Notes under the pieces: generated by a model
Database searches by the model: none
Seen by the model: only the letters and a program-made list of their open reading frames with translations
What the model was told of the DNA's origin: nothing
In this document: positions 48,912 to 56,877 of the stretch, one piece after another
Layout of the letters: every line of letters begins with the position of its first letter
Numbering within the stretch: the stretch's first letter is position 1
Made by a program: the position numbers and the translations under genes
Assembly: GCA_965200095.1 (NCBI GenBank)
Contig: OZ241350.1
Coordinates: forward strand, 2,356,001 to 2,420,000
Source: JANQOH01 sp965200095
GTDB taxonomy: Bacteria; Pseudomonadota; Alphaproteobacteria; UBA7887
Reading direction: 5' to 3'
DNA length: 64,000 nucleotides

Positions 48912-49301
48912 CTGCGGCTCCCACGCCCGAGTCGCGCGCGGGTCGTGCTCGCGGTGAGCCGGCGCGTGTGTGCAGAAAATCCCTCGGACTTCTTCCTGGG
49001 AGCAAGCCTGCCCCCGCAACGGCGCCGTCATACGCAACGCCTGGATCACCGTCCCGTCGCTGCCCGAAATTACGGTAACCGCGCGGAAGCGATTGACGTT
49101 GCGGGTCGGTTGACACACCATACGCGAGGGGGGAAAATATGCGATCCGGCGGTGGGTAGCCTGTACGTCGCCCCATCACCGGGCGCGGTGCGCTGCCCCA
49201 ATCCCGCGCATGTTACGGTTCGCATCGCGTCGATGTGCGGAAACAGGCTGAGAAGGAACGGCTTTGCTGACAGATTCTGTCCATGAACCCTGCCACCGAG
49301 T
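48912..49301. other. 390-bp gap with a solitary REP fragment
   Basis: No credible gene. About 48990-49011 matches the start of the REP arm (TCCTGGGAGCAAGCCTGCCC), now without its partner. The rest holds only short shadow frames. The right end joins the MITE-like element. Confidence 0.6.
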
Positions 49302-49529
49302 GTGTGAAGAAATTGGACGCCTCTCACAAATAACGGCGGAGACACCGAAGATTAGTCGTAGAGAAAGACAATACCCCGCCGACAACTCTTCGTCATTCCC
49401 GCGAAAGCGGGAATCCAGTCCACCGTTTCCGCAAGAAAAACATCGGAGAGTCTTGCGCGCGTCGCCTCTGGATTCCCGCTTTCGCGGGAATGACGAAGAG
49501 TAGATTCGGTCTCTATGATTTCTTCACAC
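49302..49529. mobile_element. MITE-like element, copy 1
   Basis: 228 bp bounded by 12-bp perfect inverted termini (GTGTGAAGAAAT at 49302 and its complement ending 49529). Two internal palindromes share ATTCCCGCGAAAGCGGGAAT (49395-49414) and the related motif with flipped loop at about 49470-49498. No coding capacity. The same termini bound the copy at 57212-57437. Confidence 0.8.
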
Positions 49530-49551
49530 GCTCCACCACGGGAGAGAATCG

Positions 49552-49809
49552 ATGAACAGGGACACCACGAGAGAGGCCGGCAAGCGGCCGAATTCCGACC
49601 GCGAGCGGGAACACGCCGCGATGCTCGAGGCGGCGCTGGCCCGCCCGGGCGTCCGCGAGGCCATGCAGGTCTTCGGCGGATGGCAGGAGAAGGACCGGGG
49701 TCTCGACGCTTACCGGGCCGCGACGAAGGCTCCGACGCGCACCACGACGACGGACCATTCGAACACGGCCCGTTCCGACGGAGATGGGAAGGCGGGATCG
49801 CTGGCGTAA
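49552..49809 (+). CDS. Small hypothetical protein
   Basis: 85 residues, charged and Ala-rich (EREHAAMLEAALARPGVREAMQVFGGW), preceded by GGGAGAG, a good ribosome site 7 nt upstream of the ATG. No domain recognised. It begins 22 bp after the MITE and ends 25 bp before the next gene, with a G13 tract in between. Confidence 0.55.
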   Translation: MNRDTTREAGKRPNSDREREHAAMLEAALARPGVREAMQVFGGWQEKDRGLDAYRAATKAPTRTTTTDHSNTARSDGDGKAGSLA

Positions 49810-49814
49810 AATTT

Positions 49815-49827
49815 GGGGGGGGGGGGG
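49815..49827 (+). repeat. G13 homopolymer immediately upstream of a nuclease-like gene
   Basis: Thirteen consecutive G residues, followed by AACAGAA and the ATG at 49835. The tract lies where the Shine-Dalgarno should be. A change in its length would alter the spacing, and would shift the frame of any product begun upstream at 49784. Such tracts are typical phase-variable switches; it may also be a sequencing artefact. Confidence 0.85.
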
Positions 49828-49834
49828 AACAGAA

Positions 49835-51085
49835 ATGATTAGGCTTGCCCCCTTTTTTCAGGGTGGCTGGGCGACGCTTCCTATCGATATGATTCGCGCT
49901 TTCGGTGGGCGCAGTAGCTTGCCGGTCTATGAATTCAGCGAAAGCGATGTGGTGCAGCCTCGCCATAAAATTCTTCCGCGCCCTGCACAGGCCACTGAGC
50001 AACTTCCCGTAGGTGCATGGCGTCTTGCTCACGCCGTGAAGAAGGCTGACTGTGCCCGTTGGCCGACCTCTCGAATTCTCTGGCCGATGGCCACCGGCTT
50101 CCTTCTTGAGAACATTTATCTGTTCGACTGGAATTCTAAGAACCTTCGCCTCGGTTCCGGTATGTCCGATTTCCATGCGGATTTCTCGGGAACAAGTCTT
50201 TCCGGTCGGATTGGCCAAGGCATGGCGCTGCTTTTCCTTGAAGATCGGGAATATTCGTACGTTGGGCGCTTCACTACACTGTACCCGCAATGTGAGCGTG
50301 GCTCCAAAACACCGGATTTTGTTGTCGAGAACAAACAGGGAGAGCAAACATTGGCTGAATCTAAAGGCAGATTCATACGTCCTGGAGATCCTCTCGGAAT
50401 CAGGAAAAACCCTTCCCGAATCAAAGATAAATTGAAAGAAGCGCTGACGCAATTGGACGGTGGGCATAGGTGTCTTTCACCCCAAGTGCATAGAGGATTT
50501 GCAATAGGAACATTTCTTCGGGAAATTGAAGATTCCCATACGGATCCGTCACTCACGGCATATGTCGAAACCGGGCCCGGCAAGGCGCAAGGCCCTGTCG
50601 GTTTGCCGCCGGATGCAGTCCGCCGCGCTAACTATGCGGCGTGGCTTTCGCTGATGGGCTTCGACGGCGCGGCCGGTCGCCTTCGCACGGGAGCGGGGGA
50701 GCCGGAGAGGCGTAGCGTTCCGTTTTTCAGGTTGGGAGAAGACACATATGTAGTCGCGATCACGTCAATCCGCCCATCGTATCGACACCACGCGCACGAC
50801 CCGGATCTCCAAAGCCTGATTCGTGAGAGATGGCGTTGGATTCTCGGCCCATACGACGAACGTATAAGCATAGGAATCGTCGGTCTGGATTTGCGTGTCG
50901 TCCGCGCGATCGAGACTGCCGTTCGGGAGCCCGAATCGCAAGCGCTGATGAATATCGACGACAGGGAGCGCCGTATCCCCGAAGAATTCCCCAGCAGCGT
51001 TTTCTCCGACGGTTCGCTGATTGGGGAGATTGATTTTTTGGACACAAAGCTTCCTGCCATCGAACCGGGAAGTATCGAATTGTGA
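49835..51085 (+). CDS. PD-(D/E)XK-like nuclease candidate coupled to the methylase
   Basis: 416 residues from ATG 49835 (MIRLAPFFQGGWATLP). A possible nuclease core is TPDFVVENKQGEQTLAESKG (about residues 160-180), with Asp and Glu-x-Lys at PD-(D/E)XK spacing; no other family is recognised. Several stretches are noticeably less G+C-rich than surrounding genes, so it may have its own origin. The stop overlaps the methylase GTG by 4 bp (GTGA), as expected for a restriction-type partner. Confidence 0.6.
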   Translation: MIRLAPFFQGGWATLPIDMIRAFGGRSSLPVYEFSESDVVQPRHKILPRPAQATEQLPVGAWRLAHAVKKADCARWPTSRILWPMATGFLLENIYLFDWNSKNLRLGSGMSDFHADFSGTSLSGRIGQGMALLFLEDREYSYVGRFTTLYPQCERGSKTPDFVVENKQGEQTLAESKGRFIRPGDPLGIRKNPSRIKDKLKEALTQLDGGHRCLSPQVHRGFAIGTFLREIEDSHTDPSLTAYVETGPGKAQGPVGLPPDAVRRANYAAWLSLMGFDGAAGRLRTGAGEPERRSVPFFRLGEDTYVVAITSIRPSYRHHAHDPDLQSLIRERWRWILGPYDERISIGIVGLDLRVVRAIETAVREPESQALMNIDDRERRIPEEFPSSVFSDGSLIGEIDFLDTKLPAIEPGSIEL

Positions 51086-52374
51086 ATTCTCCCCGCAAGA
51101 AGCTGATTGAGGTTGCGTTGCCTTTGGAGGCGGTGAATGCGGCTTCGGCGCGGGAGAAGTCTATCCGGCACGGGCATCCGTCGACGCTGCATCTGTGGTG
51201 GGCGCGCAGGCCGCTGGCGGCGTGCCGGGCGGTGCTGTTCGCCCAGATGGTGGACGACCCCTCCTCGCTCCCCGAAGAGTTCCCCGACGAAGCGGCGCAG
51301 GACAGGGAGCGCCGGCGGCTGTTCCGCATCGTCGAGAAACTGGCGCAGTGGGAGAACTCGAACGACCCGCGCGTCGTCGGCGATGCGCGGCGGGAGATCG
51401 CGCGCTCGGTCGCGCGCGGCCTGGGCGTTCCGGCGCCGCAGACCGGGACGGAGGTCGACGCCTTTCTCGCCGCAGAGGCGCCGCCGGTCGTCGACCCGTT
51501 CTGCGGCGGCGGGTCGATCCCGCTGGAGGCGCAGCGGCTGGGGTTGCGCGCCCGGGGGTCGGACCTCAACCCGGTTGCGGTGTCGATCACGAAGGCGCTG
51601 GTCGAGATCCCGCCGCGCTTTGCCGGTCTGGCGCCGGCGAACCCGGAAGCGCGGGCACGGATCGCCGGCGGCGCCGCGTGGAACGGCAAGGGCGCGCAAG
51701 GGCTTGCCGAGGATGTGCGTCATTACGGCCGGTGGATGCGCGACGAGGCGCACAAGCGCATCGGCTGTCTCTACCCGAAGGCGCGGCTTGCGGACGGAAC
51801 GCAAGCGACGGTCATCGCGTGGCTGTGGGCGCGCACAGTGGCGAGTCCGAACCCGGCCGCCGCCGGCGCGCATGTGCCGCTGGCGTCGTCTTTCGCGTTG
51901 TCGCCGAAGAAGGGCAAGGAGGCCGTCGTTGTCCCGGTAGTGGAGAACGGCGGCTGGCGGTTCGCGGTGAAGACGGGGGGCGTTTCGCCGGACGAACTGG
52001 CGCGCGCGAGGAAGGGCACGAAGGCGGCGCGCGGCGCCAACTTCACCTGCCTGCTGTCGGGGGCGCCGATCCCCGCCGCGCATATCAAGGCCGAGGGCAT
52101 GGCGGGGCGCATGGGCGCGCGGCTCATGGCGGTTGTGGCGGAAGGCGAGCGCAAGCGCATCTATCTCGAACCGACGGCGGATATGGAGGAGACAGCGCGG
52201 CGGGCGGAACCGGAGTGGCGACCGCAGCAGGAGTTGCCCAACAATTCGCGTTGGTTCTCTCCGCCGGACTACGGCATGAAGACCTACGCCGATCTTTTCA
52301 CGCGGCGCCAGTTGGCGGCGCTGACGACATTCTCGGACCTGGTTTCCGAAGCGCGCGAACAGGTCGCGCGCGAC
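51082..52374 (+). pseudogene. DUF1156-type DNA methylase, N-terminal half, cut by a RAYT element
   Basis: Begins at GTG 51082 (NSPRKKLIEVALPLEAVN) and gives 431 intact codons to the insertion. The DUF1156 N-terminus (HGHPSTLHLWWARRPLAACRAV) and the S-adenosylmethionine motif VVDPFCGGGSIPLEAQRLG (about residues 134-152) are here. After 52374 the frame continues 156 bp inside the element to a stop at 52530, giving a false C-terminus. Alone it lacks the catalytic DPPY motif, which lies in the downstream half. Such methylases accompany DUF499 ATPases in defence loci. Confidence 0.88.
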
Positions 52375-53056
52375 TTCCTGGGAGCGCCCGGCGCATCGCG
52401 GCTGGCATTCCCGGGGCTACATCCCCCATTTCGATTCCGGGGGCCTCGTCCAGAGCGTCGCGTTCCGCCTCGCCGACAGTGTGCCGCAAGACCTGTTGCG
52501 GCTCTGGCGCGCCGAGTTACGCGGCGATGACCGGGCCGCAGCGTTGCGCGAACGCATCGCCCGATACGAAGACGCCAGCCACGGCGCCTGCCATCTGCGG
52601 CGGCCCGAAATCGCCCGCCTGGTCCAGGACGCGCTGCAACATGCCGACGGCGACCGCTACCGATTGCTCGCATGGTGCGTCATGCCGAACCATGTGCATG
52701 CGCTGATCGAACAAATGCCGGGTTCGCGCCTCGCCGACATCGTCCAGTCGTGGAAGTCCTTCACCGCGAAGCGGGCCAACCGGATGCTCGGCCGCGAGGG
52801 GCCGTTCTGGGCGCGGGATTATTTCGATCGCTACATACGCGACGAGAACCATTTCGAGACGACGCGCCGTTATGTCAACGAGAACCCGGCGAAGGCGGGC
52901 CTTTGCGAGGATGCGGCGGACTGGCCGTGGTCTTCCCTGGGAGCAAGCTTGCCCTCGCGGATGCGGGGGGCGTCTCGCCGGCACGCGCGCGACGCGCGCG
53001 ATCACGAAGATGCCGGCGAGACGCCCCCCGCATCCGCGAGGGCAAGCTTGCTCCCA
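52375..53056 (+). mobile_element. 682-bp RAYT/REP element inserted in the methylase gene
   Basis: The left end (TTCCTGGGAGC) and right end (GCTCCCA) mark an insertion whose removal joins codon 431 (GAC) to GGATATGCC with the methylase frame restored. The element holds a Y1 transposase of the REP-associated type and, at its right end, a large hairpin. The length is 682 = 3n + 1, so it shifts the downstream half by one frame. No target-site duplication is visible, as is usual for Y1 transposases. Confidence 0.85.
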
Positions 53057-54580
53057 GGATATGCCGATGCCGTGGCGACATATCTGGGGCTGTGCGTGAG
53101 CCGGCAGGCGAACCGGTGCTCCAATCTCAATTTCTGGGACCCCGGCGGACAGAAGGTGCAACAGGTCTTCGCGCGTCAGGCGCTGCCGATGGTCTGGGAT
53201 TTCTGCGAGGCCAACCCGTTCAGCGACTCCAGCGGCAGTTTCGCCGGGCAGGTCGGCTATCTCGCCAAAGTGATCGAGGCGTCGCCCGTCAATGTCCAGC
53301 CGGCCGCCGCGACGCAGGCCGACGCGGCGCGGAACGAAGCGCCGCCGCCCTGTATCGTCGCCACAGACCCGCCCTATTACGACAATATCGGTTATGCGGA
53401 CCTGTCCGACTTCTTCTATGTCTGGCTGCGCCGCGCGCTCGCCGACATCCATCCCGCCCTGTTCCGCACGCTGCTGGTTCCGAAGTCGGCGGAACTCGTC
53501 GCCACGCCCCACCGGTTCGACGGAAGCCGGGAAAAGGCGCGCGACTTCTTCGAGGCCGGGTTCCGCGACTGCATGGCGCGGCTGCGCGCCGGCCACGATC
53601 CGGCATACCCGCTGACGCTCTATTACGCCTTCAAGCAAGCCGAAACGAAGCGCGGCGGCGATGGCGACGGCGCGACGGTCTCGACCGGCTGGGAAACGAT
53701 GCTTGCGGGCGTGATCGCCGCGGGCTTCAGCGTCGAAGGCACATGGCCGGTGCGCACCGAACTGGCCGGCAACCTGAAGAAGCGCGTCGCCGCCCTCGCC
53801 TCTTCCATCGTGCTCGCCTGCCGGCCCCGCGCCGACGACGCGCCGATGCAGACGCGGCGCGGCTTCTCTACCGCCCTGCGCCACGAACTGCCGCCCGCCA
53901 TAAGGCGCCTGAGGGCCGAAAACATCGCACCCGTGGACCTCGCACAGGCCGCCATCGGACCCGGCATGGCCGTCTTCTCGCGAAACGCCCAGGTGCTGGA
54001 AGCAAACGGCAACCCCATGCCCGTGCGCGACGCACTCGCCGAAATCAACCGCGTCCTCGACCAAACCCTCGCCGAGGCCGAGGGCGACATGGACGCCGAA
54101 ACACGATTCTGCGTCGCATGGTTCGAGCAATACGGGACCGCAGAACGACCCTACGGCGAAGCCGAAGTGTTGTGCACCGCCAAGAACACATCCTTCGACG
54201 GTCTGCGACGCGCGGGCGTCGTCGCCGGGCGCGCCGGAAGGGTGCGGCTCAAGCGCCGCGACGAACTCGACCCCGACTGGGACCCGGCGCGCGACCGCCG
54301 CATCGTCGATTGGGAATGCGCCCAGCACCTGGTGCGCGCGCTCACCGCCGAGACCGGCGGCGGGGTGGCCGAAGCCGCCCGCCTCGTCGACGCCATGGGG
54401 CCCGAGCGCGCGGAGAAGGCCCGCGCGCTCGCCTATCGCCTCTATACCCTGTCCGAACGCAAGGGCTGGAACGGCGAGGCGCTGGCCTGCAACATCCTCG
54501 CCACCTCATGGCCGCAAATCCGCATCGCCGCCGCCCAACGCGCCGCCGGTGGCCCCCCGCAAGCCGAAATGGGAGTGTGA
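52481..54580 (+). CDS. Fusion frame: RAYT transposase joined to methylase C-terminal half
   Basis: 699 residues if begun at GTG 52481. First about 160 residues: REP-associated tyrosine transposase with the HUH-type metal site in WCVMPNHVHALIE, ADIVQSWKSFTAKRANRM, FWARDYFDRYIRDE and the Tyr helix RYVNENPAKAG. The family's N-terminal GWHSRGYIPHFD is present upstream in frame (from about 52400) but no ATG, GTG or TTG precedes it, so translation would miss it. Next about 40 residues are the hairpin read through. From 53057 the methylase C-half begins (YADAVATYLGLCVSRQANR), with DPPYYDNIGYADLSDFF (53370-53420). Whether any product is made is unknown. Confidence 0.75.
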   Translation: MPQDLLRLWRAELRGDDRAAALRERIARYEDASHGACHLRRPEIARLVQDALQHADGDRYRLLAWCVMPNHVHALIEQMPGSRLADIVQSWKSFTAKRANRMLGREGPFWARDYFDRYIRDENHFETTRRYVNENPAKAGLCEDAADWPWSSLGASLPSRMRGASRRHARDARDHEDAGETPPASARASLLPGYADAVATYLGLCVSRQANRCSNLNFWDPGGQKVQQVFARQALPMVWDFCEANPFSDSSGSFAGQVGYLAKVIEASPVNVQPAAATQADAARNEAPPPCIVATDPPYYDNIGYADLSDFFYVWLRRALADIHPALFRTLLVPKSAELVATPHRFDGSREKARDFFEAGFRDCMARLRAGHDPAYPLTLYYAFKQAETKRGGDGDGATVSTGWETMLAGVIAAGFSVEGTWPVRTELAGNLKKRVAALASSIVLACRPRADDAPMQTRRGFSTALRHELPPAIRRLRAENIAPVDLAQAAIGPGMAVFSRNAQVLEANGNPMPVRDALAEINRVLDQTLAEAEGDMDAETRFCVAWFEQYGTAERPYGEAEVLCTAKNTSFDGLRRAGVVAGRAGRVRLKRRDELDPDWDPARDRRIVDWECAQHLVRALTAETGGGVAEAARLVDAMGPERAEKARALAYRLYTLSERKGWNGEALACNILATSWPQIRIAAAQRAAGGPPQAEMGV
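52936..53058. repeat. Perfect 48-bp inverted repeat (BIME) at the right end of the RAYT element
   Basis: Arms 52936-52983 and 53011-53058 are exact reverse complements (48 of 48), with a 27-bp loop that is itself CG-rich palindromic. The arm begins CCTGGGAGCAAGC, the same start as the left end of the RAYT element at 52377 and the REP fragments elsewhere. Perfect arms suggest a recent origin. It is translated in the fusion frame. Confidence 0.95.
53057..54580 (+). pseudogene. DUF1156-type DNA methylase, C-terminal half
   Basis: 507 codons plus stop after the element. Contains LNFWDPGGQKVQQVFARQALPMVWDF, the N6-adenine-type catalytic motif DPPYYDN, and TGWETMLAGVIAAGF with the target-recognition end. 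Rejoined to the N-terminal half it gives 938 residues, the length expected for DUF1156 methylases. In the genome as read it lies one frame off from the N-half, so the gene is broken unless two fragments assemble in trans. Confidence 0.85.
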
Positions 54581-54621
54581 GACGGCGCCGCCGGGGACAA
54601 TGCAAGACCGCAACGGCGTGC

Positions 54622-54627
54622 GATAAT
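54622..54627 (+). promoter_or_regulatory. Extended -10 box of array gene 1
   Basis: TGCGATAAT, 36 bp before the ATG of gene 1. The same box at the same distance precedes genes 2, 3 and 4 (GATAAT at 55163, 55737, 56242). No -35 is clear, as with extended -10 promoters. In genes 2-4 an upstream ATG lies within this box and therefore cannot be the start. Confidence 0.55.
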
Positions 54628-54662
54628 ATCCATTGCCGGAACCCGACGAAGGGAAGCCCGCC

Positions 54663-55037
54663 ATGTCCGATGTCGACTACGAAGCCGCGACGCTGGCCAT
54701 CCGCGAGTGGACGCTGTGGGTGGCCATCGCGCAGGTGGCGATCAGCGCCATTCAGACCGGCATCGTCTATTACGGCATCCGCGCCATGATCCGCGCCACG
54801 GATCGGCGCTCGCGCGAAGCCGCCGAAGCCACTGCCGCCGCGCGCCGCGAAGCCGACCAGCGCCATGCCGAAGCCATGCAGGCCGGCGCCGAACGCCACG
54901 CCGAAGCCATGCAGGCCGGTGCCGAACGCCACGCCGAAAACATGGCGGCGATCAACGCGATGGCGGCGACGCTCGCCCAGGCGACAGCCGCTCTCAAGCT
55001 CGTCGTCGAACGCACCGCGCCGGAAGCTCGCCAGTGA
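54663..55037 (+). CDS. Array gene 1 (type A): membrane-anchored coiled-coil protein
   Basis: 124 residues from ATG 54663 (MSDVDYEAATLAIREW), with GAAGGGAAG ribosome site. One membrane helix (LWVAIAQVAISAIQTGIVYYG), then positive RAMIRATDRRSR, then a coiled coil with an 11-residue unit HAEAMQAGAER repeated twice. C-terminal end type A: AAINAMAATLAQATAALKLVVERT. By the positive-inside rule the coiled coil is cytoplasmic. Function unknown; it sits in the methylase-to-ATPase gap of the island. Confidence 0.75.
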   Translation: MSDVDYEAATLAIREWTLWVAIAQVAISAIQTGIVYYGIRAMIRATDRRSREAAEATAAARREADQRHAEAMQAGAERHAEAMQAGAERHAENMAAINAMAATLAQATAALKLVVERTAPEARQ

Positions 55038-55060
55038 CCGGCCGCGCCCTCGTCGAGCCT

Positions 55061-55139
55061 GCCTTCGCGGATGCGGAAAGCGTCCCGGTCGTCGCGCGCT
55101 TCGCGCGCATGCCGGCGGGACGCCGGCGCTCCCGGGGAG
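55061..55139. repeat. REP hairpin after array gene 1
   Basis: Ends related to the BIME arms (CTTCGCGGATGCGG ... GCCGGCGGGACGCCGGCGCTCCCGG) enclose CGCGCGCTTCGCGCGC, a perfect hairpin. The same element follows array gene 3 at 56142-56220, so it duplicated with the A-type gene. Confidence 0.7.
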
Positions 55140-55162
55140 AGGGCGAGGCCATAACGGCATGC

Positions 55163-55168
55163 GATAAT
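55163..55168 (+). promoter_or_regulatory. Extended -10 box of array gene 2
   Basis: CATGCGATAATG, 35 bp before the ATG at 55203. Identical in context to those of genes 3 and 4. Confidence 0.5.
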
Positions 55169-55202
55169 GTCTGCCCCGGAATCTGACGAGGAGGAACCCG
55201 CC

Positions 55203-55619
55203 ATGCCCGGTGTCGACTACGAAGCCGCGACGCTGGCCATCCGCGAGTGGATGCTGTGGGTCGCCATCGCGCAGGTCACGATTAGCGCCATCCAGACGGG
55301 CCTCGTCTATTACGGCATCCGCGCCATGATCCGCGCCACGGATCGGCGGTCGCGCGAAGCCGCCGAAGCCGCCGAACGCGCCGAAACTGCGCGTCGCGAA
55401 GCCGCAGACGCCGCGCGCCGCGAAGCCGACCAGCGCCATGCCGAAGCCATGCAGGCCGGCGCCGAACGCCACGCCGAAAACATGGCGGCGCTCAAGGCGC
55501 TCATCGACGGACAGGCGCAGACGAACGCGACCCTCGCCGCAAACACCGCGACGCTCGCCGAAGCGACGGCCGCGCTTAAACTCGTCGTCGAACGCACCGC
55601 GCCGGCCGCGGGCCGGTGA
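55203..55619 (+). CDS. Array gene 2 (type B): membrane-anchored coiled-coil protein
   Basis: 138 residues from ATG 55203 (MPGVDYEAATLAIREW), preceded by GAGGAGG 8 nt upstream. Same membrane helix, then a longer Ala/Glu/Arg coiled coil (REAAEAAERAETARREAADAARREADQRHAEAM). Type B C-terminus: AALKALIDGQAQTNATLAANTATLAEATAALKLVVERTAPAAGR. Related to genes 1, 3 and 4. Function unknown. Confidence 0.75.
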   Translation: MPGVDYEAATLAIREWMLWVAIAQVTISAIQTGLVYYGIRAMIRATDRRSREAAEAAERAETARREAADAARREADQRHAEAMQAGAERHAENMAALKALIDGQAQTNATLAANTATLAEATAALKLVVERTAPAAGR

Positions 55620-55736
55620 CCGGGCTGACCGGCCGCGCCATCGTCGAGCCTGCGCCCGCCCCGGGCAGAGATGCGCGTGCGAGGAGCGCTCCCGATATCG
55701 GACGAAACGGGACAATGCGAGGCCATAACGGCATGC

Positions 55737-55742
55737 GATAAT
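55737..55742 (+). promoter_or_regulatory. Extended -10 box of array gene 3
   Basis: GCATGCGATAATG, 35 bp before the ATG at 55777. Confidence 0.5.
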
Positions 55743-55776
55743 GTCTGCCCCGGAACCGGACGAGGAGGAACCCGCT

Positions 55777-56118
55777 ATGCCCGGTGTCGACTACGAAGCC
55801 GCGACGCTCGCCATCCGCGAATGGACGCTGTGGGTGGCCATTGCGCAGGTGGCGATCAGCGCCGCCCAGACCGGCATCGTCTATTACGGCATCCGCGCCA
55901 TGATTCGCGCCACGGATCGGCGCTCGCACGACACCGCCGCTGCCGCCGCCGACGCACGCCGCGAAGCCGACCAGCGCCATGCCGAAGCCATGCAGGCCGG
56001 CGCCGAACGCCACGCCGAAAACATGGCGGCGATCAACGCAATGGCGGCGACGCTCGCCCAGGCGACAGCCGCTCTCAAACTCGTCGTCGAACGCACCGAG
56101 GCGGAAGCTCGCCAGTGA
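55777..56118 (+). CDS. Array gene 3 (type A): membrane-anchored coiled-coil protein
   Basis: 113 residues from ATG 55777 (MPGVDYEAA), with GAGGAGG 8 nt upstream. Same helix and coiled coil with one HAEAMQAGAER unit; type A ending (AAINAMAATLAQATAALKLVVERTEAEARQ). Its downstream flank and hairpin match those of gene 1, while its N-terminus (MPGVDY) matches gene 2, a sign of exchange between copies. Confidence 0.75.
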   Translation: MPGVDYEAATLAIREWTLWVAIAQVAISAAQTGIVYYGIRAMIRATDRRSHDTAAAAADARREADQRHAEAMQAGAERHAENMAAINAMAATLAQATAALKLVVERTEAEARQ

Positions 56119-56141
56119 CCGGCCGCGCCCTCGTCGAGCCT

Positions 56142-56220
56142 GCCCTCGCGGATGCGGGAAGCGTCCCGGTCGTCGCGCGCTGCGCGCGTGCCGGCGGGAC
56201 GCCGGCGCTCCCGGGGAGAA
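56142..56220. repeat. REP hairpin after array gene 3
   Basis: Counterpart of the hairpin at 55061-55139; the same order CTCGCGGATGCGGG ... CGTCGCGCGCTGCGCGCG ... GCCGGCGGGACGCCGGCGCTCCCGG. Position after a type-A gene is conserved. Confidence 0.7.
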
Positions 56221-56241
56221 GGCGGGGCGGTAACGGCATGC

Positions 56242-56247
56242 GATAAT
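56242..56247 (+). promoter_or_regulatory. Extended -10 box of array gene 4
   Basis: GCATGCGATAATG, 35 bp before the ATG at 56282. Confidence 0.5.
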
Positions 56248-56281
56248 GTCTGCCCCGGAACCCGACGAGGGGGAACCCGTC

Positions 56282-56632
56282 ATGTCCGATGTCGACTACG
56301 AAGCCGCGACACTGGCTATCCGCGAATGGACGCTGTGGGTGGCCATCGCGCAGCTCATGATCAGCGCCATTCAGACCGGCCTCGTCTATTACGGCATCCG
56401 CGCCATGATCCGCGCCACGGATCGGCGCTCGCACGACGCCGCGGAAGCCACTGCCTCCGCGCGCCGCGAAGCCGACCAGCGCCATACCGAAAACATGGCG
56501 GCGCTCAAGGCGCTCATCGACGGACAGGCGCAGACGAACGCGACCCTCGCCGCAAACACCGCGACGCTCGCCGAAGCGACGGCCGCGCTTAAACTCGTCG
56601 TCGAACGCACCGCGCCGGCCGCGGGCCGGTGA
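56282..56632 (+). CDS. Array gene 4 (type B): membrane-anchored coiled-coil protein
   Basis: 116 residues from ATG 56282 (MSDVDYEAATLAIREW). Same membrane helix, shorter coiled coil, type B ending identical to gene 2 over about 40 residues, and a matching 3' flank (GTGACCGGGATGACCGGCCGCGCCATCG). With genes 1-3 it gives an A-B-A-B order, so the array is a duplicated two-gene unit. Function unknown. Confidence 0.75.
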   Translation: MSDVDYEAATLAIREWTLWVAIAQLMISAIQTGLVYYGIRAMIRATDRRSHDAAEATASARREADQRHTENMAALKALIDGQAQTNATLAANTATLAEATAALKLVVERTAPAAGR

Positions 56633-56877
56633 CCGGGATGACCGGCCGCGCCATCGTCGAGCCTGCGTCCGCGACGGCCCGCCCCGGGCGGAGATACCGG
56701 CGCGAGGCGGCGGCGCCGGGGTTATCGCCTTCGAGAATCCGGCGCCCCGCAGGCATTCTCCGTCGCATGCGCCGCCGGACCCGCAGCGCCCCGAAACGGC
56801 GCCGCGCTATTGGACGACACGGGGCGATATGGGATAATGCGAACTGCCTGTTCGATGCCGTCAATTGGAAGAACATC

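Noticed and set aside
55167..55203. Upstream ATG starts for array genes 2-4 (55167, 55741, 56246)
   Set aside because: These ATGs overlap the GATAAT box and have no ribosome site; the ATGs 36 bp later have GAGGAGG or similar and give the N-terminus shared with gene 1.
55061..56220. CRISPR array, suggested by the regularly spaced repeats at 54.6-56.6 kb
   Set aside because: The repeats are gene-sized paralogues with coding frames and REP hairpins; there are no short uniform repeats with unique spacers and no cas genes.
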